Part shown: one piece after another, positions 8,871-17,222 of the stretch | How positions within the stretch are numbered: position 1 is the stretch's first letter | How the letters are laid out: the number at the start of each line of letters is the position of its first letter | Origin: Bacteroides oleiciplenus YIT 12058 | GTDB lineage: Bacteria; Bacteroidota; Bacteroidia; Bacteroidales; Bacteroidaceae | NCBI RefSeq assembly: GCF_000315485.1 | Contig: NZ_JH992942.1 | Location: 412,028 to 476,027, forward strand | Direction of reading: 5' to 3' | Length of the DNA: 64,000 nt | The notes under the pieces: model-generated | What the model saw: only the letters and a program-made list of their open reading frames with translations | Told to the model about the DNA's origin: nothing | The model's database searches: none | Translations under genes and position numbers: made by a program

Positions 8871-11027
8871 ATGAAAGTATATCAGACGAATGAAATTAAG
8901 AACATTGCCCTGCTTGGCAATGATGGCTCGGGTAAAACCACTCTCACAGAAGCGCTGCTCTATGAGAGTGGTATTATAAAACGTCGCGGCAGAATTACTG
9001 CCAAGAATACAGTCAGCGATTACTTCCCGGTGGAGCAAGAATATGGCTATTCTGTGTTTTCCACCGTTTTCCATGTGGAGTGGAATGGTAAGAAACTGAA
9101 CATCATAGACTGCCCGGGTAGTGATGACTTTGTAGGAGCAGCCATGACGGCGCTTAATGTTACTGATACTGCTATTTTACTTCTAAATGGACAATATGGT
9201 CCGGAAGTAGGTACCCAAAACCATTTCCGCTATACGGAAAAGCTGGGCAAACCGGTAATCTTCCTGGTGAACCAGCTTGACCATGAGAAGTGTGATTATG
9301 ATATGGTATTGGAGCAGTTGAAGTCAGCTTATGGTTCGAAGGTAGTTCCCGTGCAATATCCGTTGGCTACCGGACCGAACTTCAATTCGTTGATTGATGT
9401 ACTTCTGATGAAAAAATATTCGTGGGGGCCCGAAGGTGGTGCGCCTACAATCGAAGATGTTCCTGCAGAGGAGATGGATAAAGCAACCGAACTGCATAAA
9501 GCACTGGTGGAAGCTGCTGCTGAGCATGACGAAAGCCTGATGGAGAAATTCTTTGAGCAAGAATCACTGACAGAGGATGAAATGCGCGAAGGTATTCGTA
9601 AAGGTCTGGCTTCACGTGGCATGTTCCCTGTGTTCTGTGTATGTGCAGGTAAAGATATGGGCGTACGCCGTCTGATGGAGTTCTTGGGCAATGTAGTTCC
9701 GTTTGTGGACGAAATGCCGCCGATACATAATACTCGTGGCGAGGTTGTGAAACCGGATCCGAATGGCCCGACCTCTCTTTATTTCTTTAAAACAGCTGTT
9801 GAACCTCACATTGGTGATGTTCAGTACTTCAAAGTAATGAGTGGTAAAGTGCACGAGGGTGAAGACTTTACAAATGCCGATCGTGGCTCGAAGGAACGTA
9901 TTGCTCAGATATATGCTTGTGCGGGTGCCAACCGCATCAAGGTAGAAGAAATGGTAGCCGGTGATATAGGCTGTACTGTGAAGTTGAAAGATGTACATAC
10001 CGGCAATACGCTGAATGGTAAAGGTACGGAGAATCGCTTCAACTTCGTTAAATATCCGAATTCCAAATATTCACGTGCCATCAAACCTGTGAATGAAGCT
10101 GATACGGAGAAAATGATGGTCATTCTGAATCGTATGCGCGAGGAAGATCCGACTTGGGTTGTAGAACAATCTAAGGAGTTGCGCCAGACCATCGTTCATG
10201 GACAAGGGGAATTCCACCTGCGTACCTTGAAATGGCGTTTGGAAAACAATGAGAAATTGCAAATCAAGTTTGAAGAGCCGAGAATTCCATATCGTGAAAC
10301 GATTACGAAAGCAGCTCGTGCAGACTATCGTCATAAGAAACAGTCAGGTGGTGCAGGTCAGTTCGGTGAGGTGCATCTGATTGTAGAACCTTACTATGAA
10401 GGTATGCCAGTGCCCGATACTTATAAATTCGGTGCTCAGGAATTCAAGATTAACGTAAAAGGAACCGAAGAAGTACCATTGGAATGGGGCGGTAAGCTGG
10501 TATTTATTAATAGTATCGTGGGTGGTTCTATCGATGCACGCTTCTTACCTGCTATTCTGAAAGGTATCATGGCCCGCATGGAGCAAGGTCCGTTGACCGG
10601 TTCGTATGCTCGTGATGTGCGTGTGATTATATATGATGGTAAGATGCACCCGGTAGACTCGAACGAAATCTCTTTCATGCTGGCGGGACGTAATGCGTTC
10701 AGTGAAGCATTTAAGAATGCAGGTCCGAAGATTCTTGAACCCATTTATGATGTAGAAGTATTTGTTCCGTCGGATAGAATGGGCGATGTGATGGGTGACT
10801 TGCAGGGACGCCGTGCCATGATTATGGGTATGAGCAGTGAAGCCGGTTATGAAAAGCTGATTGCTAAAGTACCTTTGAAGGAAATGTCATCCTATTCTAC
10901 AGCGTTGAGCTCTTTGACGGGAGGACGTGCTTCGTTTATCATGAAGTTTGCCAGCTATGAACTTGTTCCAAGTGATGTACAAGACAAGCTCGTTAAGGAG
11001 TTTGAAGCTAAGCAAACTGAAGAATAA
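8871..11027 (+). CDS. fusA2: elongation factor G paralogue (EF-G2 type)
   Basis: 718-residue cytosolic translation factor with all five EF-G domains: G domain (about 1-280), domain II, III, IV (SGGAGQFGEVHLIVEP) and V. The G domain departs from normal EF-G. The P-loop is GNDGSGKTT (16-24). The switch II motif, normally DTPGH, reads DCPGS (80-84), so the His that positions the attacking water is Ser. The RGITI stretch is lost, and NKMD is NQLD (134-137). From family knowledge, a Bacteroides EF-G2 (BT2167) supports translation without GTP hydrolysis during starvation and gut colonisation; this gene has the same features and neighbourhood. It is monocistronic, ending in a strong terminator. Confidence 0.9.
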   Translation: MKVYQTNEIKNIALLGNDGSGKTTLTEALLYESGIIKRRGRITAKNTVSDYFPVEQEYGYSVFSTVFHVEWNGKKLNIIDCPGSDDFVGAAMTALNVTDTAILLLNGQYGPEVGTQNHFRYTEKLGKPVIFLVNQLDHEKCDYDMVLEQLKSAYGSKVVPVQYPLATGPNFNSLIDVLLMKKYSWGPEGGAPTIEDVPAEEMDKATELHKALVEAAAEHDESLMEKFFEQESLTEDEMREGIRKGLASRGMFPVFCVCAGKDMGVRRLMEFLGNVVPFVDEMPPIHNTRGEVVKPDPNGPTSLYFFKTAVEPHIGDVQYFKVMSGKVHEGEDFTNADRGSKERIAQIYACAGANRIKVEEMVAGDIGCTVKLKDVHTGNTLNGKGTENRFNFVKYPNSKYSRAIKPVNEADTEKMMVILNRMREEDPTWVVEQSKELRQTIVHGQGEFHLRTLKWRLENNEKLQIKFEEPRIPYRETITKAARADYRHKKQSGGAGQFGEVHLIVEPYYEGMPVPDTYKFGAQEFKINVKGTEEVPLEWGGKLVFINSIVGGSIDARFLPAILKGIMARMEQGPLTGSYARDVRVIIYDGKMHPVDSNEISFMLAGRNAFSEAFKNAGPKILEPIYDVEVFVPSDRMGDVMGDLQGRRAMIMGMSSEAGYEKLIAKVPLKEMSSYSTALSSLTGGRASFIMKFASYELVPSDVQDKLVKEFEAKQTEE

Positions 11028-11060
11028 AAGACTTCACTTCGTCTGTTTTTATAATTTGTT

Positions 11061-11104
11061 AAAGCCGTTACTCCCTCAGAACGAGGAGTAATGGCTTTTT
11101 TATT
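11061..11104 (+). terminator. rho-independent terminator
   Basis: Stem AAGCCGTTACTCC (11062) / GGAGTAATGGCTT (11084), loop of 9 nt, followed by a T run. It ends the EF-G2 transcript. Confidence 0.9.
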
Positions 11105-11156
11105 AACACTGATTAAGAACATACGTAAATGTGAATGTGAATAATTAATTTTTTAT

Positions 11157-11164
11157 TAAATTTG
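11157..11164 (+). promoter_or_regulatory. -7 box upstream of the sensor kinase gene
   Basis: TAAATTTG matches the Bacteroides -7 consensus; no clear -33 TTTG is seen. The start would be near 11171, leaving a leader of about 130 nt that contains two copies of GTGTTAATT (from about 11272). Confidence 0.5.
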
Positions 11165-11302
11165 CAAACCAAAGACACGCCTATTTGTTATAATGCTCGT
11201 AATGCAACTTAAAAAATGCCTTTCGGTTAATTTACGAGAACTCGCGGTTAAATCAGGTTAATTTGTTAGGAGTGTTAATTAGGGAGTGTTAATTTTGTGA
11301 CT

Positions 11303-12835
11303 ATGAAGAAGTCAACTATATGGATATTAGGCGTCGTTATGGGGCTATCTTTCCTCAGTCTATTGTATCTGCAAATCAGCTACATAGAGGAGATGGTAAA
11401 GATGCGTAACGAGCAATTTGATGAAGCCGTGAAGCGTGGCCTGATGGCAGCTTCCAAAGATGTGGAGTCCGCGGAAGTTGACCGTTGGTTACGGGAGGAT
11501 ATCTCCGAGGCAGAAAAGAGAGCTTGGGAACAAGGCAAGTCGGTGGTACAGATTGAGCAGTTTACAGCGACATCGCCGGATGGATCTAGGTATCCGGTAA
11601 TGGAATTGCGGACAATAACCAATGCGCAGTCGGAATTGCCGAGAGCAATGATTTCGCGCAAGCATGGTACCAAAACCATACCTCAGACAGCTCGTTCGCA
11701 GGCTGATTTTATAAAGAACCGTTATCTCTACCAGCGCGCTTTGTTGGATGAAGTTGCCTGGCAGATGATATATACGGTAAGTAGCAAGCCGGTTGAAGAG
11801 CGCGTCAACTTTAAGAATCTGGACCAGTACTTGAAGTCGGGCTTGGTTGATAATGGCATTGATTTGAAGTATCACTTTAAAGTGATCGACCGGGATGGAC
11901 GTGAGGTATACCGGTGTTCGGACTATGTTGATGAAGGAAGTGAGGCTTCTTATTCTCAGCCTTTGTTCTTGAACGATCCGCCTGCGCGCATGAGCACCGT
12001 AAAGATACATTTCCCGGGGAAAAGGGATTATATTTTTGATTCGGTCAGCTTTATGATACCGTCGATGATATTCACCTTTGTGCTGTTGATAACATTTATA
12101 TTCACGATTTATATCGTGTTCCGCCAAAAGAAACTGACGGAGATGAAGAATGACTTTATCAACAACATGACACATGAGTTCAAAACACCGATATCGACCA
12201 TTTCGCTGGCGGCACAGATGCTGAAAGACCCCGCAGTGGGTAAGTCACCTGCTATGTTCCAGCATATATCGACGGTGATAAATGATGAGACGAAGCGGTT
12301 GAGGTTCCAGGTAGAGAAGGTGCTCCAGATGTCGATGTTCGACAAACAACGGGCAACTTTGAAAATGAAGGAACTGGATGCCAACGAATTGATTACTGGG
12401 GTTATCAACACTTTTGCCTTGAAGGTGGAGCGTTATAACGGTAATATAGAGTCGGAGTTGGACGCAACAGACCCGATTATCTTTGCAGATGAGATGCATC
12501 TTACAAATGTAATTTTTAATCTGATGGATAATGCGGTGAAGTATAAGAGACCGGATGAGGAATTGGAATTGAAGGTGAAGACCTGGAACGAACCGGGTAA
12601 GCTGATGATTTCTATCCAAGATAACGGTATAGGTATTAAAAAAGAGAATTTAAAAAAGATATTTGAAAAGTTCTACCGCGTGCATACAGGTAATCTGCAC
12701 GACGTGAAGGGCTTCGGACTGGGGCTTTCCTATGTGAAGAAAATTATTACAGATCACAAGGGAACCATTCGGGCAGAGAGCGAACTGAACGTTGGAACTA
12801 AATTTATTATAGCATTACCTTTACTTAAAAATTAA
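11303..12835 (+). CDS. rprX: sensor histidine kinase, RprX type
   Basis: 510-residue membrane kinase. TM1 covers about residues 4-25 and TM2 about 252-275, framing a periplasmic sensor of roughly 225 residues. The HisKA domain has phospho-acceptor His291 in NNMTHEFKTPIS; the ATPase domain has the N box NLMDNAVKY, DNGIGI and GFGLGLSYVKK. I chose the ATG at 11303; a GTG two codons earlier is also in frame. The response regulator starts 4 bp after the stop. RprX/RprY of B. fragilis were found through altered porin expression and tetracycline response; the signal sensed is unknown. Confidence 0.88.
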   Translation: MKKSTIWILGVVMGLSFLSLLYLQISYIEEMVKMRNEQFDEAVKRGLMAASKDVESAEVDRWLREDISEAEKRAWEQGKSVVQIEQFTATSPDGSRYPVMELRTITNAQSELPRAMISRKHGTKTIPQTARSQADFIKNRYLYQRALLDEVAWQMIYTVSSKPVEERVNFKNLDQYLKSGLVDNGIDLKYHFKVIDRDGREVYRCSDYVDEGSEASYSQPLFLNDPPARMSTVKIHFPGKRDYIFDSVSFMIPSMIFTFVLLITFIFTIYIVFRQKKLTEMKNDFINNMTHEFKTPISTISLAAQMLKDPAVGKSPAMFQHISTVINDETKRLRFQVEKVLQMSMFDKQRATLKMKELDANELITGVINTFALKVERYNGNIESELDATDPIIFADEMHLTNVIFNLMDNAVKYKRPDEELELKVKTWNEPGKLMISIQDNGIGIKKENLKKIFEKFYRVHTGNLHDVKGFGLGLSYVKKIITDHKGTIRAESELNVGTKFIIALPLLKN

Positions 12836-12839
12836 TGAT

Positions 12840-13541
12840 ATGGACGAGAAACTGCGTATTTTATTGTGCGAAGATGATGAAAATCTTGGCATGCTTTTAA
12901 GAGAATATTTACAGGCGAAAGGGTATTCTGCCGAGTTATATCCCGATGGTGAAGCTGGATACAAAGCTTTTCTGAAGAATAAATATGACTTGTGTGTGTT
13001 TGATGTGATGATGCCGAAGAAAGACGGTTTCACACTGGCTCAGGAAGTGCGTGCTGCAAATGCCGAAATTCCTATCATCTTCCTGACTGCAAAGACACTG
13101 AAAGAAGATATTCTGGAAGGCTTTAAGATTGGTGCGGATGATTATATCACCAAGCCGTTCAGTATGGAAGAGCTGACCTTCAGAATTGAAGCTATCCTGA
13201 GACGCGTGCGTGGAAAGAAGAACAAAGAAAGCAATATCTACAAGATTGGTATGTTCACTTTCGACACACAGAAACAGATTTTGTCGACACCTGACAAGCA
13301 GACGAAGCTGACTACTAAGGAGTCTGAACTTCTGGGTTTGCTCTGTGCTCATGCTAACGAGATCTTGCAACGTGACTTTGCGTTGAAGACTATCTGGATT
13401 GATGATAACTACTTCAATGCCCGTAGCATGGACGTGTATATCACGAAGTTGCGTAAGCACTTGAAAGAAGATCCTTCCATTGAAATCATCAATATTCACG
13501 GAAAGGGTTATAAGCTGATTACACCGGAACCGGAATCTTAA
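12840..13541 (+). CDS. rprY: OmpR-family response regulator, RprY type
   Basis: 233 residues. Receiver domain at 1-125 with acidic pocket Glu11-Asp12-Asp13, phospho-acceptor Asp55 (CVFDVMMPKKDGF) and the conserved Lys in ADDYITKPF. A winged-helix Trans_reg_C domain follows (about 135-230; LTTKESELLGLL, then YITKLRKHLKED and IHGKGYKL). It is the partner of the kinase immediately upstream and would act as a DNA-binding activator or repressor of envelope genes. Its length matches RprY. Confidence 0.92.
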   Translation: MDEKLRILLCEDDENLGMLLREYLQAKGYSAELYPDGEAGYKAFLKNKYDLCVFDVMMPKKDGFTLAQEVRAANAEIPIIFLTAKTLKEDILEGFKIGADDYITKPFSMEELTFRIEAILRRVRGKKNKESNIYKIGMFTFDTQKQILSTPDKQTKLTTKESELLGLLCAHANEILQRDFALKTIWIDDNYFNARSMDVYITKLRKHLKEDPSIEIINIHGKGYKLITPEPES

Positions 13542-13560
13542 AACTGTAGATAAGGTATTT

Positions 13561-13613
13561 AGTTGACAAGGTGTTCAGTAAGTAGATACTACTTTCCTTG
13601 TTTCTTGTCAACT
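13561..13613 (+). repeat. inverted repeat in the 3' region of rprY
   Basis: AGTTGACAAG (13561-13570) pairs with CTTGTCAACT (13604-13613) around a loop of about 33 nt, and a further degenerate copy follows near 13620. It precedes the strong terminator and is probably 3' UTR structure. Confidence 0.4.
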
Positions 13614-13638
13614 GAGAACCTTGTTAACTGATGGAAAT

Positions 13639-13676
13639 AAAAAAGGCGGTTGCTACGTAAGCAACCGCCTTTTTTA
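13639..13676. terminator. bidirectional terminator between rprY and the small membrane protein gene
   Basis: Stem AAAAGGCGGTTGCT / AGCAACCGCCTTTT with a short loop; A and T runs on both sides let it stop transcription from either convergent neighbour. Confidence 0.9.
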
Positions 13677-13690
13677 TTCTTTTTCCGATA

Positions 13691-13867
13691 TCAGTCAGCC
13701 AATTTTTTATTGATGACGATATATGTAATTAATCCCAATACCATCAGAACAGCTGATGTTCCCAGAATGGTATTGTTATTTACATTACCGGTAAAGGAAC
13801 ATGCAACTAAAATTACAGCTCCTACCAAGACTAATATCAAGCCCAGATTTTTTAATAAACCTTTCAT
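13691..13867 (-). CDS. 58-residue two-helix membrane protein
   Basis: A short reading frame from ATG at 13865-13867 to TGA at 13691-13693. The product starts MKGLLKNLGLILVLVGA and ends VINKKLAD. Two hydrophobic helices (about residues 7-24 and 34-51) are joined by SFTGNVNNNTILG, so it is probably a helical hairpin in the inner membrane. Support comes from the Met-Lys start, the clean two-helix pattern and an excellent terminator 15 bp beyond the stop. From memory, similar short proteins are widespread and unannotated in Bacteroides. Function unknown. Confidence 0.7.
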   Translation of the reverse strand: MKGLLKNLGLILVLVGAVILVACSFTGNVNNNTILGTSAVLMVLGLITYIVINKKLAD

Positions 13868-13968
13868 GTGTGTGTATTTTAATAGATTATTATATTCTTG
13901 TCACAAAGAAAAGCATAATTCTTTAACAAGCGAAATTATTTTTGCAAAAAAACCATTTTTTATTTATT

Positions 13969-14415
13969 TTAGTCTTTCGTATTGAAAAATATTTTTCTCA
14001 ATACTTCCTGGCTTACTCTTAATTCTTCTACGGTGATGCCATGTAGTGCCTCTTTCAAAGTTTGGTTGGCAATGAGGCGTGCACGCTCTTCCAGTTCCTT
14101 CCCGTCTTTGGTGAGATGGATGAGATTGGTGCGGCGATCTTTCTTGTCGGAGATGCGGACAACCAGGTGTTGGCGTTCCATATTGTCGATGAGGCGCGTC
14201 ATGCTGGGCTTGTCCTTAAAAGTTGCATTACACAACTCTTGTTGCGTCACTCCATCTTTTTCCCACAAAAAGATGAGGACGGTCCACTGTTCCGGAGTAA
14301 TCTCCAAACCGTTCTGGCGGAAGTTACGGGACAGTTTCCGGTTAATGGCGGCGGAAACTTTACCGTTCAGGATGGCAAAAATCAGCCGGATGTCAAAGTT
14401 AAATTGCTCGATCAT
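13969..14415 (-). CDS. MarR-family transcriptional regulator
   Basis: 148-residue winged-helix regulator. The helix-turn-helix spans about residues 45-80 (LEITPEQWTVLIFLWEKDG, then VTQQELCNATFKDKPSM) and the wing carries ISDKKDRRTNLI. I place the start at the ATG at 14413-14415 (MIEQFNFD). A longer in-frame start at 14481 is rejected because a minus-strand -7 box (TACCTTTG, 14440-14447) lies between them, only about 25 bp upstream of the chosen start. Divergent from the ribosomal operon. The ligand is not identifiable. Confidence 0.87.
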   Translation of the reverse strand: MIEQFNFDIRLIFAILNGKVSAAINRKLSRNFRQNGLEITPEQWTVLIFLWEKDGVTQQELCNATFKDKPSMTRLIDNMERQHLVVRISDKKDRRTNLIHLTKDGKELEERARLIANQTLKEALHGITVEELRVSQEVLRKIFFNTKD

Positions 14416-14439
14416 GAAATTATTGTTTAAACAACTTTG

Positions 14440-14447
14440 CAAAGGTA
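14440..14447 (-). promoter_or_regulatory. -7 box of the marR gene
   Basis: TACCTTTG on the minus strand, 25 bp upstream of the MarR start codon. It settles the start codon and leaves a very short leader. Confidence 0.55.
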
Positions 14448-14497
14448 AGTCACTTCTGTGATAAATCCTATCTTCGGGCATAAAAAAACATTAAATG

Positions 14498-14528
14498 TTT
14501 GTGGTTCAAAATAAAATCCCTACCTTTG
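14498..14528 (+). promoter_or_regulatory. promoter of the rpsF-rpsR-rplI operon
   Basis: TTTG at 14498-14501, 19-bp spacer, TACCTTTG at 14521-14528: a full match to the Bacteroides vegetative promoter, as expected for highly expressed ribosomal genes. The leader is about 40 nt and AT-rich. Confidence 0.85.
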
Positions 14529-14574
14529 CACCGCAAATTTTTAAACGAATTATTAATTCATTAATTAAACAAGT

Positions 14575-14919
14575 ATGAATCAATACGAAACCGTTTTCAT
14601 TTTAACTCCCGTTTTGTCTGATGTTCAGATGAAGGAAGCGGTAGAAAAATTCAAAGGCATCCTTACTGCTGAAGGTGCTGAGATTGTAAATGAAGAGAAC
14701 TGGGGACTGAAAAAACTGGCTTATCCTATCCAGAAGAAGTCTACAGGTTTCTATCAGCTGATTGAGTTCAATGCAGACCCTACTGTAATTGACAAGTTAG
14801 AGCTCAACTTCCGTCGTGATGAGCGCGTTATCCGTTTCTTGACTTTCAAGCAAGACAAGTACGCTGCTGAATACGCTGCGAAGAGAAGAAGTGTTAAATC
14901 AACTAAAAAGGAGGATTAA
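14575..14919 (+). CDS. rpsF: 30S ribosomal protein S6
   Basis: 114 residues; starts MNQYETVFILTPVLSD and has the S6 core including NWGLKKLAYPIQKKSTGFY and LNFRRDERVIRFLTFK. It binds the 16S rRNA platform next to S18. First gene of a three-gene operon; the bacterial order rpsF-(ssb)-rpsR-rplI is kept but without ssb. Confidence 0.97.
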   Translation: MNQYETVFILTPVLSDVQMKEAVEKFKGILTAEGAEIVNEENWGLKKLAYPIQKKSTGFYQLIEFNADPTVIDKLELNFRRDERVIRFLTFKQDKYAAEYAAKRRSVKSTKKED

Positions 14920-14921
14920 TC

Positions 14922-15194
14922 ATGGCACAACAAGTTCAATCAGAAATCAGATATTTAACTCCGCCGTCAGTGGACGTTAAGAAGAAAAAATACTGCCGTT
15001 TCAAAAAGAGTGGTATTAAGTACATCGACTATAAGGATCCTGAATTCTTGAAGAAATTCTTGAATGAGCAAGGTAAAATCCTTCCGCGTCGCATCACCGG
15101 TACTTCTTTGAAGTTCCAACGTCGTGTAGCTCAAGCTGTAAAGAGAGCCCGTCACTTGGCATTGTTGCCTTATGTAACTGACATGATGAAATAA
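14922..15194 (+). CDS. rpsR: 30S ribosomal protein S18
   Basis: 90 residues with the S18 signature region (KYIDYKDPEFLKKFLNEQGK, then RRITGTSLKFQRRVAQAVKR). Starts 2 bp after the rpsF stop with a GGAG-type ribosome site inside the rpsF end, implying translational coupling. Partner of S6 in the 30S platform. Confidence 0.97.
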   Translation: MAQQVQSEIRYLTPPSVDVKKKKYCRFKKSGIKYIDYKDPEFLKKFLNEQGKILPRRITGTSLKFQRRVAQAVKRARHLALLPYVTDMMK

Positions 15195-15209
15195 TAGGAG
15201 GAGGAAAGT

Positions 15210-15659
15210 ATGGAAATTATATTGAAAGAAGACATTGTAAACTTGGGTTATAAGAACGATATCGTAACCGTTAAGTCTGGTTATGGTCGTAACTACCTCA
15301 TCCCGACAGGTAAAGCTGTGATTGCTTCTCCCTCGGCAAAGAAAATGTTGGCTGAAGATTTGAAGCAACGTGCTCACAAACTGGAAAAAATCAAAAAGGA
15401 TGCTGAAGCATTGGCAGCTAAATTAGAAGGTGTATCTTTGAAGATCGCTACTAAAGTTAGCTCAACCGGTACTATCTTCGGTTCTGTTGGTAATATCCAG
15501 ATTGCAGAAGCGCTGGCTAAGTTGGGTCATGAAGTTGACCGTAAGATCATCGTTGTAAAAGACGCTGTGAAAGAAGTTGGCGAGTACAAAGCTATCGTTA
15601 AGCTGCACAAGGAAGTTTCTGTAGAAATTCCTTTCGAAGTAGTTGCTGAAGAAGCATAA
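15210..15659 (+). CDS. rplI: 50S ribosomal protein L9
   Basis: 149 residues: N-terminal RNA-binding domain (MEIILKEDIVNLGYKND, then GYGRNYLIPTGKAV), a long connecting helix (about 41-75) and a C-terminal domain (STGTIFGSVGNIQIAEALA). Last gene of the operon; a clear GGAGGAGG ribosome site precedes the ATG. Confidence 0.97.
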   Translation: MEIILKEDIVNLGYKNDIVTVKSGYGRNYLIPTGKAVIASPSAKKMLAEDLKQRAHKLEKIKKDAEALAAKLEGVSLKIATKVSSTGTIFGSVGNIQIAEALAKLGHEVDRKIIVVKDAVKEVGEYKAIVKLHKEVSVEIPFEVVAEEA

Positions 15660-15681
15660 TTGAAAACTTCATATATAGAAA

Positions 15682-15717
15682 AAAGTCCGGTTTCCGAGAG
15701 GAGCTGGGCTTTTTTTA
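15682..15717 (+). terminator. terminator of the ribosomal operon
   Basis: Imperfect stem opening with AAGTCC and closing with GGGCTT, followed by a run of seven Ts, 23 bp past the rplI stop. Confidence 0.75.
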
Positions 15718-15884
15718 TTTTTGATAAGCATTTACCGGATGTGATAAGTATGTTAACTTAGTAATACTTAAAAAATAACTTGGTACATATAAATGAGCAT
15801 TTGTCTCAAAACTGTGCAGAAAGGAACAAAAATGATTAGCGTTTAGTGATTAGTAATGAGGCAAATGATAAACAGCACTATCTC

Positions 15885-16034
15885 AATTCTCCTCCTCCCG
15901 GGAGGAGGAGTACCCCAACGGGGGGAGGTGGTAGGTGAAACAATAAAATACCTATAAATCACAAGGCTAAGGAATTCTTTCTCACCTACCACCCCGCCCT
16001 AAAGGGCACCCCTCCTCCAACTGGAGGAGGGGAG
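15885..16034. repeat. composite inverted repeat (CCTCCTCC / CCTACCACC type)
   Basis: About 150 bp without coding potential. The outer parts each fold on themselves (CCTCCTCCCGGGAGGAGG; CCTCCTCCAACTGGAGGAGG). The inner arms GGAGGTGGTAGGTGA and TCACCTACCACC pair across about 50 bp. It sits between rplI and the paralogous membrane-protein genes, and resembles the dispersed intergenic repeats of Bacteroides genomes. Confidence 0.75.
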
Positions 16035-16121
16035 TTAAGATAGTCCGCCTAATTAATTGAGATACTCAGTAAATCATCATTTCATTCAAAACCCTGCAAA
16101 AAGGAATCAAATGATAATTTA

Positions 16122-16325
16122 GCGCAGCCTAAGCCTGAAAGGCTTTCATCTTACAGCCCAGGGCAGCGCCCTGGGAATGAATCGTCCCCCACAATCTTAC
16201 GCCCTGTAAGGGCAAAAGCCGTTGTGTGCTGTTATGCCCTTACAGGGCGCAGGGATAAACCCAACTCAATTCCCAGGGCGCTGCCCTGGGCTATAAGATA
16301 AAAGGCTTTCAGCCTTGAGCTGCGC
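16122..16325. repeat. long nested inverted repeat (REP-like)
   Basis: Outer arms of about 55 nt (16122-16177 and 16271-16325) are roughly 85% complementary and contain CCCAGGGCAGCGCCCTGGG-type cores and GGCTTTCA. An inner pair, GCCCTGTAAGGGC (16201) and GCCCTTACAGGGC (16236), nests within. The whole could fold into one branched hairpin of about 200 nt. No gene is present. This looks like a dispersed repetitive extragenic element; no transposase is nearby. Confidence 0.8.
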
Positions 16326-16481
16326 AATAATGCCTGCTTAGTTCAAAACCTAACAGGGAGAAACTAAATTCAACTATTGATTATTAGTCTATTACTAAAT
16401 TATTTTTCTCCTATTGGGAAAGAAATCTCCTACTGGAAAAAAATAGAACGCCCATTATACCACTTTGTTTTTTAACCTCAC

Positions 16482-17222
16482 CTAATACTCCTTGTCAATT
16501 CTTTTGATGGTTTCGTCAATTAATTCTAGGTGATGGTTGTACGTAAGCTGCGGATCATCATGTATATAGGAGATTTGCCGTATGGCAGCAAGGCCTTCCG
16601 GGAGGTTAAAAACAAAATTCCAGGTTTCCCTCAGCGTTATCTTATCTTTATTAGAGAATTCCTGAAAATCTTGTCGATCGGTAAGTTTGGCTGTCATATT
16701 TTCTTTTGTTTTGGAAAAGCCTTCATAAAACTTATGTGAATTTTTAATAACGGCATACGCCTGAATGATTTGAACAACAAGCTCTTTGCTTTCAATATTT
16801 TGCATTAGAGAAGATGCACTGAGCATTTCCATAGCGTCGGTAAGAGGAAGAAAGTCGCTTGATTGGAAAAGAAAATAGTTGTAATAGTTTAAAGAATCTG
16901 AGGATGCCTCATTTATTCTGTCCTTATATTGAAGTAGATAGCGTGCTCCTTGTTTGTTGAATATCTCTAACTCCCTCATATCCTCTATTATTTCTTTGTT
17001 GATGAGCAATTCGCTTTTCACCAATTGTAAAGCTTGTGTAACCTCTTTCTTTTTATTGTGTTCTTGGATCATATCACTGCCTATGAAAGTGATAATGATG
17101 CCTAACACTACTGCTGTAAAATTGCAGATAAAATCTCCTAACCGTCTGGTTGTGGTAGGGGATGTGATAATCTCTTTTAATTTCTTTTTCATTTGTTCTT
17201 TCAGCTGTTGGTTTATTCGCAT
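16482..17222 (-). CDS. membrane-anchored protein of unknown function, paralogue 1
   Basis: 246 residues, not assigned to a named family. The pattern is a short basic cytosolic N-terminus, one membrane helix (about 27-48, FICNFTAVVLGIIITFIGSD), then a mostly helical domain rich in Glu, Lys, Leu and Ile ending in IDETIKRIDKEY. It is a clear paralogue of the gene just upstream: both share R/KLGDF, AVVLGII-TF-GSD, QLVKSELL-N-E and DAMEMLSASSLMQ-like stretches. The ATG lies inside the last codons of the upstream gene (10-bp overlap), so the two are coupled. Similar one-helix proteins are common in Bacteroidetes (DUF6090-like layout), but I am not certain of membership. Confidence 0.75.
   Translation of the reverse strand: MRINQQLKEQMKKKLKEIITSPTTTRRLGDFICNFTAVVLGIIITFIGSDMIQEHNKKKEVTQALQLVKSELLINKEIIEDMRELEIFNKQGARYLLQYKDRINEASSDSLNYYNYFLFQSSDFLPLTDAMEMLSASSLMQNIESKELVVQIIQAYAVIKNSHKFYEGFSKTKENMTAKLTDRQDFQEFSNKDKITLRETWNFVFNLPEGLAAIRQISYIHDDPQLTYNHHLELIDETIKRIDKEY

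Noticed and set aside
11489..12175. 228-codon minus-strand reading frame
   Set aside because: Antisense to the sensor kinase gene, with no recognisable features.
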